Source: Albula goreensis (Eukaryota; Chordata; Actinopteri; Albuliformes; Albulidae). From it: a DNA stretch of 64,000 nt. The translations under genes and the position numbers were made by a program. The DNA is taken from the NCBI GenBank assembly GCA_022829145.1, contig CM040743.1:23410646-23474645 (forward strand). Reading direction: 5' to 3'. Under the pieces are notes generated by a model. The model saw nothing but the letters and a program-made list of their open reading frames with translations. It was not told where the DNA came from and did not search any database. This document shows, piece by piece, positions 36,340 through 50,690 of this stretch; position 1 is the first letter of the stretch, and the number at the start of each line of letters is the position of its first letter.

Positions 36340-39300
36340 CAAACCCCTACACTGATTCTCTCTGGCATGGACCGGCACAGAAATCTCACTGGTACAGATA
36401 TGTGCTCCACTCTCAATGCCAGAATTATTATATCGGAATTTGGGGGCAGTGCTTCAAAAATTATTTTTTTGTTGTTGGATGCTGTATAGAAACCTCCATA
36501 TTAGTTCTGTAGCGAGCTTTACCTTGTTTGAAAATGTTTGGCCTCCCTAGTGACCTATTTGTGATCGCTGTAAAAATGTCAATGGAAATCTGATTTTCCT
36601 CCTTTCTTTGGGAGATCTACTCTCCTTAGCACATGAATTTGCTTAAGATTGATCAAATGATACCTTTTTATAACTTTGTCTTTGTTTCCAGGAAGAGTGG
36701 ACTGTTTGTTGCTCCTATTTTTCGTTGTTGTGTGCTAAAAAGAAGACAGGTCTACCTGAACTGTAGCTGAAACTGAACTCTGATAACCCTCAGTTGAAAA
36801 AGTCCTCTTTGTTTATGCTGTTTTCCAAATCCAATTACAGATATGAGACTGCTGGGAAAATATCCAATGACAATTTATATGGACTAATAAAATTCATTTG
36901 ACATTCATGTTTAGGAAACAGCTTGTTTGAAGTGCCCATGCTGAGCATCATGCTTGACCATCATCATTCCACTCACAGTGTCTCATTTTCTTATTATCCC
37001 TTAGGATCTTTCCAGGCCATGTGCCATTTCTCACCAAAAATGGTTGCACAAACCAAAACATATCCTTTCAAACAATATTGTTTCAGCATCATGAGGTGCA
37101 GCAAGAGCTGAGTTCTAACTCCTCTGTGCCCAAATGCAACCTATGCTTCTGAATTGTGTCCTTCTCCATTGTAACTGGGTGAAATGGCTTGAATTCTACC
37201 AAAGTAACATGTACCAACAATAACTTGCAAGTTTTCCAGGCAGGGAAAAGAGAGACCAAGTAATGGTGTCCCTCTCTTGGCTCACTCCATTCTTTTTCTA
37301 CCTCCCTCCCTTTTTTCTTTCTCTCTCAGGCTTAGTTCTAGCATAGAGAGTATAATTTCTTTGTGCTGTGAGACAGATCTTCTCAGACACATCTTTGGCC
37401 GTACCTGTTTGAAAATCCTGTCATCAGCGCTGCAAAGGCAGCCATAAGTGGACATAGCCCTTGACCTTAACCGGTCTTCCAGTGAGAAGGCCGCAGGTGG
37501 ACCGTTTTACTAATCAGAAGCTCCAGACTCATGTCTCAGCCCACACACATCGGTACAGCTCTGTCAACTCCATCTGCCACCAGTGGAGTGTCAGATGAGA
37601 AAAACAGTTTGCATAATCATGGGCTGTGGTAGGATTGAGCCTCATATATGCGTGATGGGTATTCATAGCTCATTGTACGACACACGCATGAAGAACATTG
37701 GGTCACATGGATGTAATCGGTTGCACGTTAGTGAAGCCCCGCCACTGTTAGAATGGGGTCAGCTGGTCTATAGCTTTTAAATCCGCATCCATTTGATCAC
37801 CAACAACATTTATTGGAATATGGAGGAAATGGTTTATATTCCTGTGCTCACTTCCACTTTTCTGGCCGAAGTTTTTATTTTTTATTTATTTATTTTTTTA
37901 AGCCCCCAGTTGATTTACTCACGAAGAAATGGCTCTGCTGGACCTTCACTCTCAATTAAACCATCAGAACTTTTTAGCAAGACCCGACAGGCACAGCAAT
38001 TCCTGCAGGATGCGGCAATGCTGCTGCTTCTCATTTCTGCACTTTCACTTTTCTCTTGTCTTGCTCCAAGCCCTTGACTCTGGCCTGTGTCTGAGGTGAT
38101 ATTTAATTGGAGCAGAGACAAAAGCTCTTTTTTGTCTTTGTTTCTTCTGCAGTTTACTGCTGCAATTCATGCTTATGCTCAAATAATGCATCCCCTCCCC
38201 AGTGAGGTCAAGTGCTTGGTATGCCTTATTTGTGTATTATGAGGTCCAACACATTATGTATCTTCTGGAGTTATTATTTTGCCTACAGTATGTATCATTA
38301 CATTGATGGAAGATTCCTGCAGGATTTTCACAGCTTGTACGGTGAAGAATCGAACCAGTTCAACCAAAGAAGTTGTTTTGATTGATACTGAGAGGCCAAA
38401 TTAGGTGGACAACCCCCCAGTTTGTGGAAATTTGACTAGACAGGGTTGGTGTTTCTGTGTTAACCGCAGATAGATGTATCACTAATTCTCTTCATGGCTC
38501 TTGAAAAATAAAATTCATTTGGAACTTGAATTTGATCCTCACCCCATTTTGAAACGCAAATTTTGTAATTTGTCAACATTTTTGCAACAGTAAATATTTT
38601 GATCAGCATTTAACAGATTTGTTTACTTTTAATTCGCTTTAAATGACACAAAAATGAACTGTGTGTTTGCTTTCCCCAATTTGCTTGATAAAATGCATCT
38701 GCCATCGGTCTTCATGAAAATGAATATGTTCAATTGGGAACATATTTAATCATCAGAACTTTGCTTGCCAAAATATGTCCTTAGTATTCACAGAACATTT
38801 CAATGTATCTGCCAATTAAGAGCCTTATTCATTCAGGGTAATATCATGATTGCATTAAAAGTAGCATCTTTACAGAAAGCCTCTAACATTGTCCCATCTA
38901 AGCTTCATAAACTATTTTCTTTTATCTCCTTGAGGTACAATGCAAGTGACACCAGTAGCTGAGTCACCATTTACTGTTGTATGATAAAAAGATTTAAGAT
39001 TCAGGCAGCTAAGAGGTTTAAGCATTATCATGCTAATTACAGGTTGATCCTCCACAGGCAGAATAATTGAATGCCATATTATTCTGAAATTTCAACCCCC
39101 ATTGAATGTACAAATGGTAATTCTGAACCTGTCTTGTGCAAAGCACGGAACGATTTATGTTAAAAGCTGAAGATTGAAGGCAAGGTTTGTGTGGCGTAAA
39201 TTAGATTTTCGAAAAACTTCTGACTTCATACTGTATTTTTTTGGTTTTCTAAAGACAATTGTTCAGATATTGGAGGGATTTGTATTAATATGGTTTGTTT

Positions 39301-40369
39301 ATTATTGAAACTAATATCTGACAACAGAATTTGAAGCAAAGCCAGTTTGGAGGATCTTTCCCCCGGCTCAGTTAGATGCATCAACAGCTGTTTGAACTTT
39401 ATTTATTCATTAGATTATTTACTCGTTTTATTCTGTACTTGTATCCTCTATAATGTTCTATAAGTCACCCTGCATTATTTAATGAATAAATTATGAAGTT
39501 AGACAGCTTGAGAGCGTTTGAAGATTGGATCCATGCTTGCTAATACTGTTGCCATGTCCTCAGTCTAGAATCTATTCTCTTTTTGGAGTTTTCCCCACCC
39601 CAAACTCAGCGAAACTCTTCAGTCCACCTCAGCGACCTGCTCCTGTCAAGCTCCTCTGAACCATGTGATCACCAGTCTTCACTTCCTTCCAAACTGCAGA
39701 TTCGTCAGCAATCACTTGCTGCCACATATGTCATTGGAGGGTGACGAAAGCCGCTATATCCACGGTTCATGTATTGACAAGTGCCCTGCCAACCAGGAGT
39801 GGCCGTCAGAGAAGGTTGAGACTTATGAACTTAATCTTCTTCCGCCCTGAAGTTCCCTGGTGAGGCTGAGCCAGTTGCTGCTTTTTCAGTGCAGACCGCT
39901 GACCATAGCTGGAAATGTCACAGGTGCGACTTGAACCCTCATCTGCTTCCCGAAAAAGTGACTATACAGCGTGGGCAACCTGAAGGCCCCTAGACTTTAT
40001 TCTTGATTTAAATTTCATATTTCATATTTAATGTGTTTATAGCACATTCATATCTTTGTTATCTTAAGTCCAATGTTTTTGTTCAGTGAAGCCCCAATTT
40101 GTCGCCCGCAGGGTAAGGAATTTTAACTGATAAAAATTTCAAATTTCTTCATTCCAACCATGCCCAAACTCTGGTGTGAGGTGAGATGAAGGTAGTGTTT
40201 GCATTAGATAGTTCCTCTTCTTGGGTGCCTTACACTGAATTTAAAAGGAAGCCCAAATATCTATTCGGCATTTTCTGACCCTGTCTCATGGATGTGTCAT
40301 TTGTTTTGAGAAATGTGAGAAAAGCAGACTCCCTGATCTGCTGAAGATCAATTCCCTCTGTCCATCCTG

Positions 40370-40640
40370 TGATATGCGAATGTCATTACCGAAGTGATTC
40401 TCAGTATCTCAAGTTGCCCTTAATTATTTCAGCTCCATAGAGTATGTAACCATGGCAGCGATTGGCCGTGAAATAATGATTAAGCAGTGAATGTTCAAAG
40501 ATAATGTAATTAGAGACAGCGCTGGTCATTCAGTTGTAAATTCTTAGGTCCTAGTCTCTGGGAATGCAGTCCCCCTTGTCACCTTGTGACTGCTTTCAAT
40601 GGTCTGTGTGAATAATATCCGTCCATTATCCAGGGCAACC
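40370..40640. promoter_or_regulatory. candidate conserved non-coding block in stt3b intron 1
   Basis: Complex non-repetitive sequence dense in regulatory-type words: CTTAATTATTTCAGCTCC, an RFX X-box-like GTAACCATGGCAGC (40446-40459), GATTGGCCGTGAAATAATGA, TTAAGCAGTGAATGTTCAAA and GATAATGTAATTAGAGACAG. Of the intronic blocks this one looks most like an ancient enhancer to me, but that is pattern recognition without alignment. Confidence 0.28.
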
Positions 40641-43600
40641 AGACAGAATCTACTATATTTATCAGGATGTATTTATAATGCATATTTAGATATTTATTAA
40701 GCCTTTTGTCACTGCAGTAGCCAAGTCTGTTGTAGGCCACATTCCCAGAATAGTCTGTGGAAATTCTTGGGTCTCTCCCCTGAAGTAAGAATACTGTGAG
40801 ATGCCAGCAAAGCGTAGGCTAGCATCTGTATGTGTAAACACAGGGAACATATATCCCTCTGCAAGTAGAGGTGACGTCTGAACATTTACAGGCCTTGGTG
40901 GCGTTTTGGGTCTGAGGTAATGCTCGGTCCTCTTGACACAATACTGGTCCATGGTCAAGACCACCCCAGAACATGTGTCCTGCTAACCACAAAGTTATCA
41001 GTTCCTTTTTAAAGATTTTATGCTGTGACCTGACTTGATTGAACCCATGCTTGAAAAACTGCATGTCATTTGCATCACTCTAAAAGTGACTATTGCTGAT
41101 GTATGTTCCTATGTTGCTGACATACTACCGGTTTAGCTTGTTCGATGCATATAAAATAGGCCTGCAGTGTGGTGGACGAGTAAGGGAATGTTAAAGCTTC
41201 CTCTTCCATATGTAAGCTTTACTGACAGAACTTCTGATAATTTCCTCACATTTTGTAACCACCTACAGGAGACCATTGAAGAGGATATCTGCTGGAATGA
41301 AGACTTCATCCAGAGTCCAAACATGTAAAATCTGCACTTGGGCAGATCAAAGAGAATACTTTTACTAGAGACTGTCTGGGGGTTCATATTTCTTATATTT
41401 GGTTTGTTTTGCGCACTCTGCTACTACAGAGCACCTCTTATATCTGCTGAACTATTTTGATGGAGGGCAGAATTGTCTGGATTGTAGGGTTCAGAAAGTT
41501 GAACATGTCCATGATCTAATGCCAGGCCCATAGAGATTTATTTGTCTCTTAACATGTATCTCTGGCAGAAACTTGTATGGCTAAATATTTCTTTTTCTGA
41601 AGTACATGAAAGACTTCACTCTCAAATGTTGCTTTTTGTCTCTAATATCAAATGTGTTTACTGGAAACCGTAGCACTAATGTGTCTCACACAATCTGCTC
41701 ACAGTTGCTTCTCTAAAGCTTTTCTCTCAGCTAGAGACCAACATGTGCACAGCAAAACTCTGCGTGTCCATCGTTTTTATGTGTTGTCAGTGATGAGATT
41801 CATATCCCTGTGAATTTGCTTGGTAGAGCATCTGCTTAAACACATACACGCACGTTTCAAAACGAACTGGGATTGGTTCTCTAGCTCTGTTTGGGCATAG
41901 GGCTCATTTTCATCACTCATGAAATAAGGCTTGCACTGCAAACCAAGTAAATATTTGATGAGCATAGTGATTTGCATATGTAATGTTAAATTATTTAAAC
42001 ATCCATTGTATAGACAATAACATATAAATACTTATTGACAGAAATGGAAAATAAGCCTATATGAATTTAAGTAAAAGTGTTTTTTTTTTTAATACTGGAA
42101 ACGCATGCTAAAATTTTCTCTCATTCTAACATTCTATATACAATTAAATTTTCATGCAAACAAACTTCATTGACGTCGTAGCTACAGATCAAGATGTCAA
42201 CGCAAACAGATCATTTATAAGTATGTCAGTGTAGCAGTATTGATGAAAGAGGTCTCATTTACCCTTTTGTGCACCAGTTCTAGCCATTTATGTGGCTCAC
42301 CATTGTTAAAATAATCCTGGCATCTACCTTGAATGAGGCAGTATGTATAAAAACATTGATATTTCAACAAAATGTTGATTGACAATTGGCAATTAATGAT
42401 GATTAAATCATTTTAGAAGGATGCTACTTATGTGCTAATAAGCTGGCAGTTTTGCTATTTGGTGAGGGCTGCTTTTGCTGCAATGTTTCAATACATCTTA
42501 CCAACTTTACAAGGTAGAGATTTAAGGAAATAATGAATATATGAATTGTAATTTTTCAGGTCTTTTGTTATCTATCTAACCAACTTGCTAGCTAGCTTAA
42601 ATAGTGAATAGACCAAAAAGCTTAAAGTGCTTGTCATATAATGCATTTATTAATATGGCACTCACACACATTTTTTTGTTAATGCTGGCACAGTTTGTCA
42701 CTATTTGTCAAACTAGTCACAATCCATTTCTGGTATTTCTTCATTATTTGTGCATTAAAATTAATGATGTACTTTCCAATATTTCATTGTATTCAGAATT
42801 GATTTATCTTAACTTTGAGTTTCAACAAATGCGTCATCGGTGTCTCCTGACTCTGAAGATGTGACAGTTTTTCCGGCAAGCCCAGGGACTCTTTGAGGGT
42901 TTCTGTTCACCACTGCTCCTCATGCAGGCAGAGGTTCTGTTCCACTCGCCCGAGTCTTCTCTTTGAATTCACGTTCTCTTCACAGTCGACTGATCTCCCT
43001 GGGCAAACACAGATTAAATCCCCTCATTAGCCTGACCAGGAGGATTTCAAGCATGGAATACATAACTTTATCATCAAACTGCCGTACTTCAGGTTCATAT
43101 TGAACTCTGAATCGATGTTGCTGTTCATATTTAAAGAGAAATGTAAGTTGAATTTGAACTTTTATTTTTATTTTTTTGCTCTTTTTAAATATTAAGATTT
43201 TGGTGAAATATCCACTTTAAGTTCACATGACTATCTAATTATCATTTCAGCTTTTTTTTACTGGGCAGAATGACTTTTGGATATCCCACTAGATACCTGT
43301 ATTTCTTGTACCAAATTTTGTTTTTCTACTACCCAAGGCTAGAATTGTCTTTTGATGGGTTTATTCCTCAGATACTTGCAGAAATAACATATTTCTTGCT
43401 TTTTAATAAGCCAACAAATGCAACTCTCATCTCACATTACTTATTAGCGGTTACTTTTTTTTTCTTCTCTTGATGACAATCTTAATTAGAGCATAAGAGA
43501 TGGCTCATGGGCTGTTGGGGGTTCTTCCCTTCAGACTGCATTACTGGATCTTGTGTTTCTGCAGATCATTCATCAGCGGATTTTGATACCCTTACTTGAA

Positions 43601-45293
43601 AATTGGATCTCCAGAGGACTGCAGCTGGGATCGCGAAATTCAGTTGAAATCAAGTGTCTAAACCCCTCTCTCCCACCAACTGGGTCAGTCGGCCCCATCT
43701 TTGAAGCATTCTTCAGGGGTTTTTTTTAAATAAAACCCTGTTGCCCACACCAAAATGTTGATAAGGCACCAAATTCATTAAGACTGGCTCAGTTCCTCTG
43801 AGGGTGTGAGCCATTGCATTCCTCTTTACTGGACTTGTTTTTTTCTCTCGGTCATCACAGTTTCTGCATTGATTTTAAGTCTCTCCTCAGTGTCCATTGT
43901 GGTGGTTTGTGATTTGGGAATCTCATGAAATAGTTATGAGCTACTTATATCTGCTCTGTGGTTAAGATGTCTAAGTGATTTAAGTGAGAAGTTTCTCTTC
44001 AGTTAATAAACTAAATTATTTAGTATCGTGTTTAATTGTTTGCAGAACAAAACCGCAATCAGAAGCAATTTGCATAAAGCCACCCAAGGGGGGTCATGGT
44101 TTTTAATAACCCAAAGTGCTGTTGGTAAACCGGCTTTCATCACGTACTGTGCTGCCAGACCACTTTATCCACCAGCATGGATAACATGGATAATATTTTC
44201 AGGGAATACGCAACGACTTTGTCAGATTCATTTAGCATCCTGTGAAATTTCTGCAGGCTTTAATCAGCTGTACTGTCATGGCACCGCATGCCAGGGGTTA
44301 GGGGTACTGGCGTCCCAACAGCTGGAGAGTTCATAGGACTAACAGATTATTCCCTCTCCCTGCAAGTCGGTGACCCACAGGCCATCTGTTAAGTGAGGAG
44401 CCTGTGGAGGAGAAGTGGAGCCATCTGCTGGCTTTACCCCAACTATTGAACATGGCCAAGCTTCACCCCCAATGTCATAGACGGACTGAAGAGGCTGCCC
44501 GAGCTAATGAGCTAACCAGCTAACAAGGCTTTCTTCACTGGATTTAGCAGCTACAATGTTACATGTAGCACATTCCCTGAGACGCCAGACAGTATGTACC
44601 TGGTGCACATGTAGTAGCTCTGCTATCTGCATTTCTGCCCTGGGAGGAGGGGAGTGGAGGGACCCAATGTGAGCTGGCTCACTCAGCAGGACAGAGCTGG
44701 GTCAATGACGACTTGTCCATCACACCAAGCACTGTAGCAAACAGACCCAAAACCTATTGGCTCTGAAAAAAGAGCAAGCGCCAACAAATGGATTTTTTCA
44801 TTAAGAAAACAAAAGAATAAATCTGCACTAAGTGTGAAATTGACTTTTATGTGAGAATCTCTTGGAATGTAATGTGTATGAAGCGTGTGTGCGCAACAAG
44901 AGCTTTCTGTTCCCTGTTGCCGACTAATGGACTGGACCTAAACAGTAAATTTCTCTCTCTTTCCCAGAGGTTACGTTTGTCCTTGTTCCTGTGAAAAAGA
45001 GACATTTGGTTGCAAAGGAGAGAAAAGGCATAGTAAACTCATCATTTCAATTCATTGTTATTTCTGGCATTTAATGGTCTTCATGTAGAGCCTTTCACAG
45101 TCTCCAGGGGTTTATCAGCAATAAGGCAGGGTGGGGCCAATGCAGTGCAGCCTCTGCTCTTGCCAGAATTTGGCACTGCAGAAGGCCCAAAAAAAAAAAA
45201 GCCCATAATTCAATCAATATTTAATATTTATAAATGATTACTATGCAAATATGAAATATATGCATGGGGCAGAAATTTAAACAAAACAATATC

Positions 45294-45296
<3 letters not shown>

Positions 45297-45347
<51 letters not shown>
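45297..45347. repeat. (AT)n microsatellite
   Basis: An alternating AT run of about 51 bases followed by ACACAC. It is a self-complementary tract in stt3b intron 1. Confidence 0.97.
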
Positions 45348-45352
<5 letters not shown>

Positions 45353-46469
45353 TAATAAGGATTCGGGCTGCCTGGTGCCTTTAGAAAATCTTCAGCCCTT
45401 AGAGTGCTGTAATACAAGTCGTGAACAGTTTCCTGTGGGATGCTGGACCGTTGTCAACAAGTTGTTTGTCAAGTGAAGGAGTTGGAAATGTACTCTGCAT
45501 AGTACTTTCCAGATGTTCCCATAAAGCTTCAATGATCTGTTTAGATCTGTTGATTGGCATGGCCATGGCAGGTATTTTGCTTCATACACGTGTTAATGAC
45601 ACTTTCAAATTGTCTTTCATATATGCCAACAATAGATGGGAAACTTTTGGGGCATCTCCATATAATTAAATTTTATCCTTACAACCCCAAATATCCCCAC
45701 GCCATGAAATTGAAAAGGAATAATAGAGATGCCCCTCTGTGCCTCCATGGCACTTTTATAATTCATCAACGATAATATCGTTTTCAGCCGTGGACACTAA
45801 AATCCACCCTACACACCTACCAGAACACATCCGTTGTACTCGTGTGGCTTACATTTAAGACCAAAATTCATTTTCCAGACAGAGCATATTTATGAGAATA
45901 TCTTTCTTGCTTTCTACTGTCAGCTCTCTTCTTGTCATCCATTGCTTCTAGCTAGTTCTTGTGTAGCGTGGCGAATGAGGGAAAGTTTGTTCCAAGCAGT
46001 CTGGGTTCCCAGGTTGGGTGGAACAGATTGTGTGCATGGTATGTGTGAAGGGGATTAGTCAAGTTTCTTAGTCAAAATTGGCAATACTAGGTCTAAAACA
46101 GAAGGCCAGATTTCATCAGTTATCGTTCAAAATCATTAAAATAAATCCAAGATGGCATTTCGTAAATATGAGAGTTTGATGGGGAGGAGTAATCTAATGA
46201 TGCATGATTTTCATTATTATTCCCCCGAACACAAATAATTTGACTGATTCTTTGGCTGATGCTTTGATTCAATTTGGAGTCCAGCTGACTTAAATAGAAA
46301 TCTGTTCGTGTTCTTATGTTGCATGCGTTAGAAAATCACTTGTACTTAGAAAAAGAGCCTTCGTAGAAAAATCATGCTGGTAAAAACATTGACACTAATA
46401 TTGGCTAACTCATGTGTGTAGGTCTTTATAATTAGCAAAGTAAAAGTCGTTTTTCATTTTAGGATGAAA

Positions 46470-46670
46470 TAAAATAATCCTTTATTTATCCCACATCGGT
46501 GTTACAGAAGCAAAGGGGATAGTGCAATAACAGCATCAGTAAAAAAGCACAAATATAAGTAAAAAAAAAAAAAAATTACATTCTAAATAGTTTCAGTACA
46601 ATTAACAAATGTACATTTATCAGTAGACAGACAGTATAAATTATATATAGTGCACAGTATTTCGTGGCAC
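46470..46670 (-). mobile_element. LINE-derived 3' fragment (Rex1/CR1-like), degraded
   Basis: AATCCTTTATTTATCCCACA (46485-46504) followed by GTGTTACAGAAGCAAAGGGG and ATAGTGCAATAACAGCATCA resembles the recurrent teleost motif TTTATTAATCCC-(A/G)-rich-GTTACAGCAGC, found at the inverted 3' end of a widespread non-LTR element. A poly-A stretch at 46561-46575 and A/T-rich repeats follow. No reverse-transcriptase reading frame is present, so this would be a heavily 5'-truncated copy. The exact family is uncertain. Confidence 0.4.
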
Positions 46671-49600
46671 ATTTTCCACTATTTTGTCTACCTTATACAT
46701 GCCCTTTTATCATTCATACCATTTGGCAGGAATTTTGGTCAGGTGTTTGTCCGTAAGTGGCATCATGTGTAGGTGAAGGAATTGCCAAGAATTTCCATCC
46801 TGTATTCTCAAAGTACATGGGCTACACAGTATCATAGTATTGCTGTTCTCTAAGTATTGCAGTTTGAAACAACAGTTTATTTCTGTTAACTATTGTGAAA
46901 AGTGATTTTAACTGTACAATAAGCCCAGTTACTATGCATATCAAGATATTCATTTATCATTCATATATATATATTAATTCAAGATATTCATAAGTTTAAA
47001 TATAAGGCTGATGCTTCGCCTCTTTACAAGTCTGGAAAAAGCAATGCGTTCAGAGTTATACACCTGCCTTCTGTTTGGATTGAAGCCGGTATTTTCCGGC
47101 AAAATGAGGACTGGGCTAAGGTGAGGACTGCGATTCAAAACAGAACATGGTTCCTTTAATCAAAGTCTGAAAATTTGACCAAAGCTGCAGTGTGACTGCC
47201 ATGTCGATTACTGTGAACAAGTACTGTTCTCAGACAAGGTCTGAGTGCCTCTCCAGCTATGACCGTCTGGAATAGTCACAAGCTGAGCGTTACAGTACTT
47301 ATATGAGAAGCTTTTGATCGATGTGCCTTTGATATTCACAAGAAAGAACTAAATTCACATTTAATAGGACAGTCAGATGTGATACTGAATAGTTACTAGT
47401 TATATATTTCTGGTCCCTTGAATGTAGTTAAGCAATAAGAATCTGGAAGTAATGATTCTTAGCAGGAGAATGAATATATTTTATAGGTTATGTTGTCTAG
47501 GGGTGCAGTGATTATTTCAGGTTGTTCTGAGTGGCTTTATATCTAATTACTGAATTTCAGATATGATGTATTTCTATATATAAAATTTTTAAGCCAGGTA
47601 AGGACAAGTAAGATTTTTCAGCTCTTATCAAGATATTGTATGCAAATTGGAAGAGCCACTTATGGGTATTCACAATAGATTTAATGTAAGGTTCGGGTGC
47701 TGGCAGCATTTTTGTATCTCTTTAAATAATGCTAGGATCTGTAATTTATCTGCATTTAAATAATTTGTCTCACGGTGTAAAACCTTTTTTAATGAAATCT
47801 CAACTTCAGTATCATATTTCATTTATTGTGATTTCTGTACGGATAAGGATCGCCATATTTCTAATTTTTTATTTGTAATAAAAATAAGCAAGAACTGTGT
47901 ACTGTCCGTAATATTGTCATAATATTGTTCCAGCATTACTCAGCCTGGTCCTTCAAATTAACTTTTCTGCTGTAAAAAAAAAAAAAAAGTACTTTGGGCA
48001 TTATCAGTTTTGTGAGTTTGTTTTTTTTTTTGTTTGTTTGTTTGAATCCTGAAGGTTTATGCTTCTCTGTAATAACCTGTATACAGACTTATTGAACATT
48101 TTATGAATCTCAGCAATACGTAACACCGCCCCACTCTGATGTTGAAAGGCTGCTCACAAAGGCAGTTCTTTACAGTATGCCGTCCCTGAGATTTACTGCT
48201 TTTACAAAAGTGAAGCATATGGACAAAAATGAGGCTGTTTCTTTTATGAATGCGGAGAGATTCAAAGGGATTGATCTATGTATAAGATAAAAATGTTCCC
48301 TTATTAAAACCTACAGAATGGAGAGCAACAACTTGAAGCTAAATACATTATAACAGTGCTTTTCCACAGCTGATGAAATAAGTATGTTCAGATGTCCTCG
48401 TATGTATTCATATCCTGAACCACCAGCTCAGCCCTCTCTCATCTCTGGGGTAAGGCTTGCATGCCTGTGTCTGTTTTTGTTTGTACAGTATGTCTGTGTG
48501 CCCATGCACAGTTCCGCAGGATCACAGCAAGTGATTTTAATCAGACACGCCACACCAGAGCTTTGTCTGGAATCTGGACCAATGACAGCACTGAATGAAG
48601 AGGTTGAACCCTCAGCTTCCAACCAGATACACCGCCCATCACAGAAGCCTCCCTTTGTAACCTTTCGCTGCATTACTACAAATGACACGGTATCTCTTTT
48701 CAAAGCCTCAGCAGCAGCTACAGCGATATGTATTACCCGTTCTCTTGTCCCATGGCTCTGGCCATGTGTTCATAAAGTGTCAGGGGTGCTAATGTAGGCT
48801 CGACTGAGCCTTATAGCTGATAATGGGTTTGTTTTGGATATGGACATGGGAAATCTTATCATAGATCAACACTCCTGCTCTGAGACATTTCATGAACATG
48901 GGTCGTGAAATCTACAGGCACAAGAGAACGGGAATCTGTCAGTTTCTTTTGCTCTCAGCCCCACTCTGAGCCAGTCGTGCCTTTGTTGGATTTTAAACAC
49001 CATCCTTGCCTAATGTCCCTCAGTTCAGTATCGGGCTGTATCAGAAGCAGCCTGAGCTGGTTGGCTCTGCTACCTCGGGCATTTTTCACAGCCTGTATCC
49101 CTCTCTCTGAGCCCAATTAAAACAAGTCACAGGCACTTATGATAAAAGTTTTTATTATGAGAAATGTTCGGAGCAATATGAACAGGAAAAAAGAATACTA
49201 CTGTGGGAAAATTTGGAGCTGCACACCATAGTTCGTTCCTACATATTCCTTATATACGTATAATATTTAAACATTTAGATTCAATTAAGCTTCATTTACT
49301 TGACTGAGCAGCTTATTACCTAACACATATGATGTCAATTGTAATCTAAGTTCTGATAGATGACACATGGGGAAAAAAAATACCATCCACTGTTTTACGC
49401 CTTTTTTAAGGAAGACCAGCAGTGTTATTGGCTCGGCTCCAGAACTAGGGCTATGCCAGCATCACATGTCTGCTGATATAGGCATGTTGAAATGGCACCA
49501 TGGCTGAATATGTTGGCCCTCACTGGGCAGAAGTTTCAAAGGGGTAGCAAAGCTCCGCAAAACGTAGCCAAGAACAGATCAGCTCGGGACCCTGCACTCA

Positions 49601-50253
49601 TGAGCCCTAATCTCATGTGGGCTGCTTGGAAGGGCTGCTGAAACTGTTGGACTCAAGGGTAATCCATCTGGAACGTGCCATAAATGACCTATTAGCGGCC
49701 CAGCATGGATAACCGTAGCTTGGAGTACCCCGCCCCGACCCCTTGCCACTTTCGTTTAGCTGTATAATCAGACAAAATTTAGCTTCACTGTTGGAGGACA
49801 TGATGTCACAGGCCCTGGAGAGGGAGATTGACACTGGCTGTAGGTGCCCCCCTTCACACTGTTTTTCTAATCCTGACAGGCATATTGGGTAGGCTGGCAG
49901 CCCAGCATTGGGACAGCAGGCTCCAGCAGAGTCCTTGTGGGGGAGGTTTCTGGCAGAATGTGGGTGTGTTGAGGGCTCTCTAAATAAGGATCAGTTAGGC
50001 TGAGCGGTGGTTTTCCAATGTGGAGCGGACCCTGCAGTGTTCAACAAGAGAAACACAGTCCCAGGCACAGAGTCTGTTTGCCTCCATTCAGCTCTGTGGC
50101 ACATTGAACCAAAGGAATTGGTTTGGAGTTATTTAGGTTTGTGGAGAGCTCCATGGGCCTTACATACTACTCTATAGGCATATCAGATCAGTTTTGCTTC
50201 TGCTCTGTGGACTAGGCAGTGTAAACATCTTAAACTCCCAACTGAACATTGTC

Positions 50254-50271
50254 TTTTTTTTTTTTTTTTTT
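50254..50271. repeat. poly-T tract (18)
   Basis: A mononucleotide T run in stt3b intron 1. No retroelement body adjoins it that I can recognise. Confidence 0.9.
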
Positions 50272-50500
50272 AGTGGGATTACCATTACCTCCAACGGACC
50301 CTGTTTGGTTTAATATTCAACTCAAGTCCGCGCAGTTGATTCATACAGTGTGCTCAGCCAGGCGTAACACATTACCCTGACTCCAAGACGGCATGAGATG
50401 CAAGAATAAAAGCTTTTGTTGATGGGGAACCAGGCAGAGGTGTCGTGAACAATTACTCGAAGATTGGGGTGTAAGAAAAGTGTGCAGACAAAGCTGTGCT

Positions 50501-50690
50501 CGCGGGCTATAGCTCAGTGGTCAAAGACTGGTGTCGGCTCGTCACACCCACCTCCACAGCAGTCATTGCATTGGTTCACATTGTTCTGTTGTTGCCCAGT
50601 TCTGCTCCTCTTAACATTTGCAGGAATGTATGTAATTGCTTTTAGTTCAGCAAGTTTGCTTTTTAAAAATCTTATTAAAGCAGCGTTTAC
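50501..50690 (+). mobile_element. possible tRNA-derived SINE head and body
   Basis: GGGCTATAGCTCAGTGGTCA (50504-50523) contains a perfect Pol III A box (TAGCTCAGTGG, 50510-50520). GGTTCACATT at about 50573 is a weak B-box candidate, somewhat further away than usual. Downstream, TGTTGTTGCCC and TGTAATTGCTTTTAGTTCAG loosely resemble the SINE body and tail seen at 20640-20835. The sequence between the boxes does not fold into a tRNA cloverleaf, so it is not a functional tRNA gene. Confidence 0.35.

Noticed and set aside
39890-39950. Another minus-strand SINE suggested by a GGTTCAAGTCG-like B box
   Set aside because: No A box and no SINE body words on the expected side; an isolated 11-base match is not enough.
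48384-48797. 137-codon open frame on the + strand
   Set aside because: No similarity I can recognise and no intron/exon signals; chance.
50504-50580. Functional tRNA gene
   Set aside because: Only the A box is good; no anticodon arm, T-arm pairing or acceptor stem could be formed.
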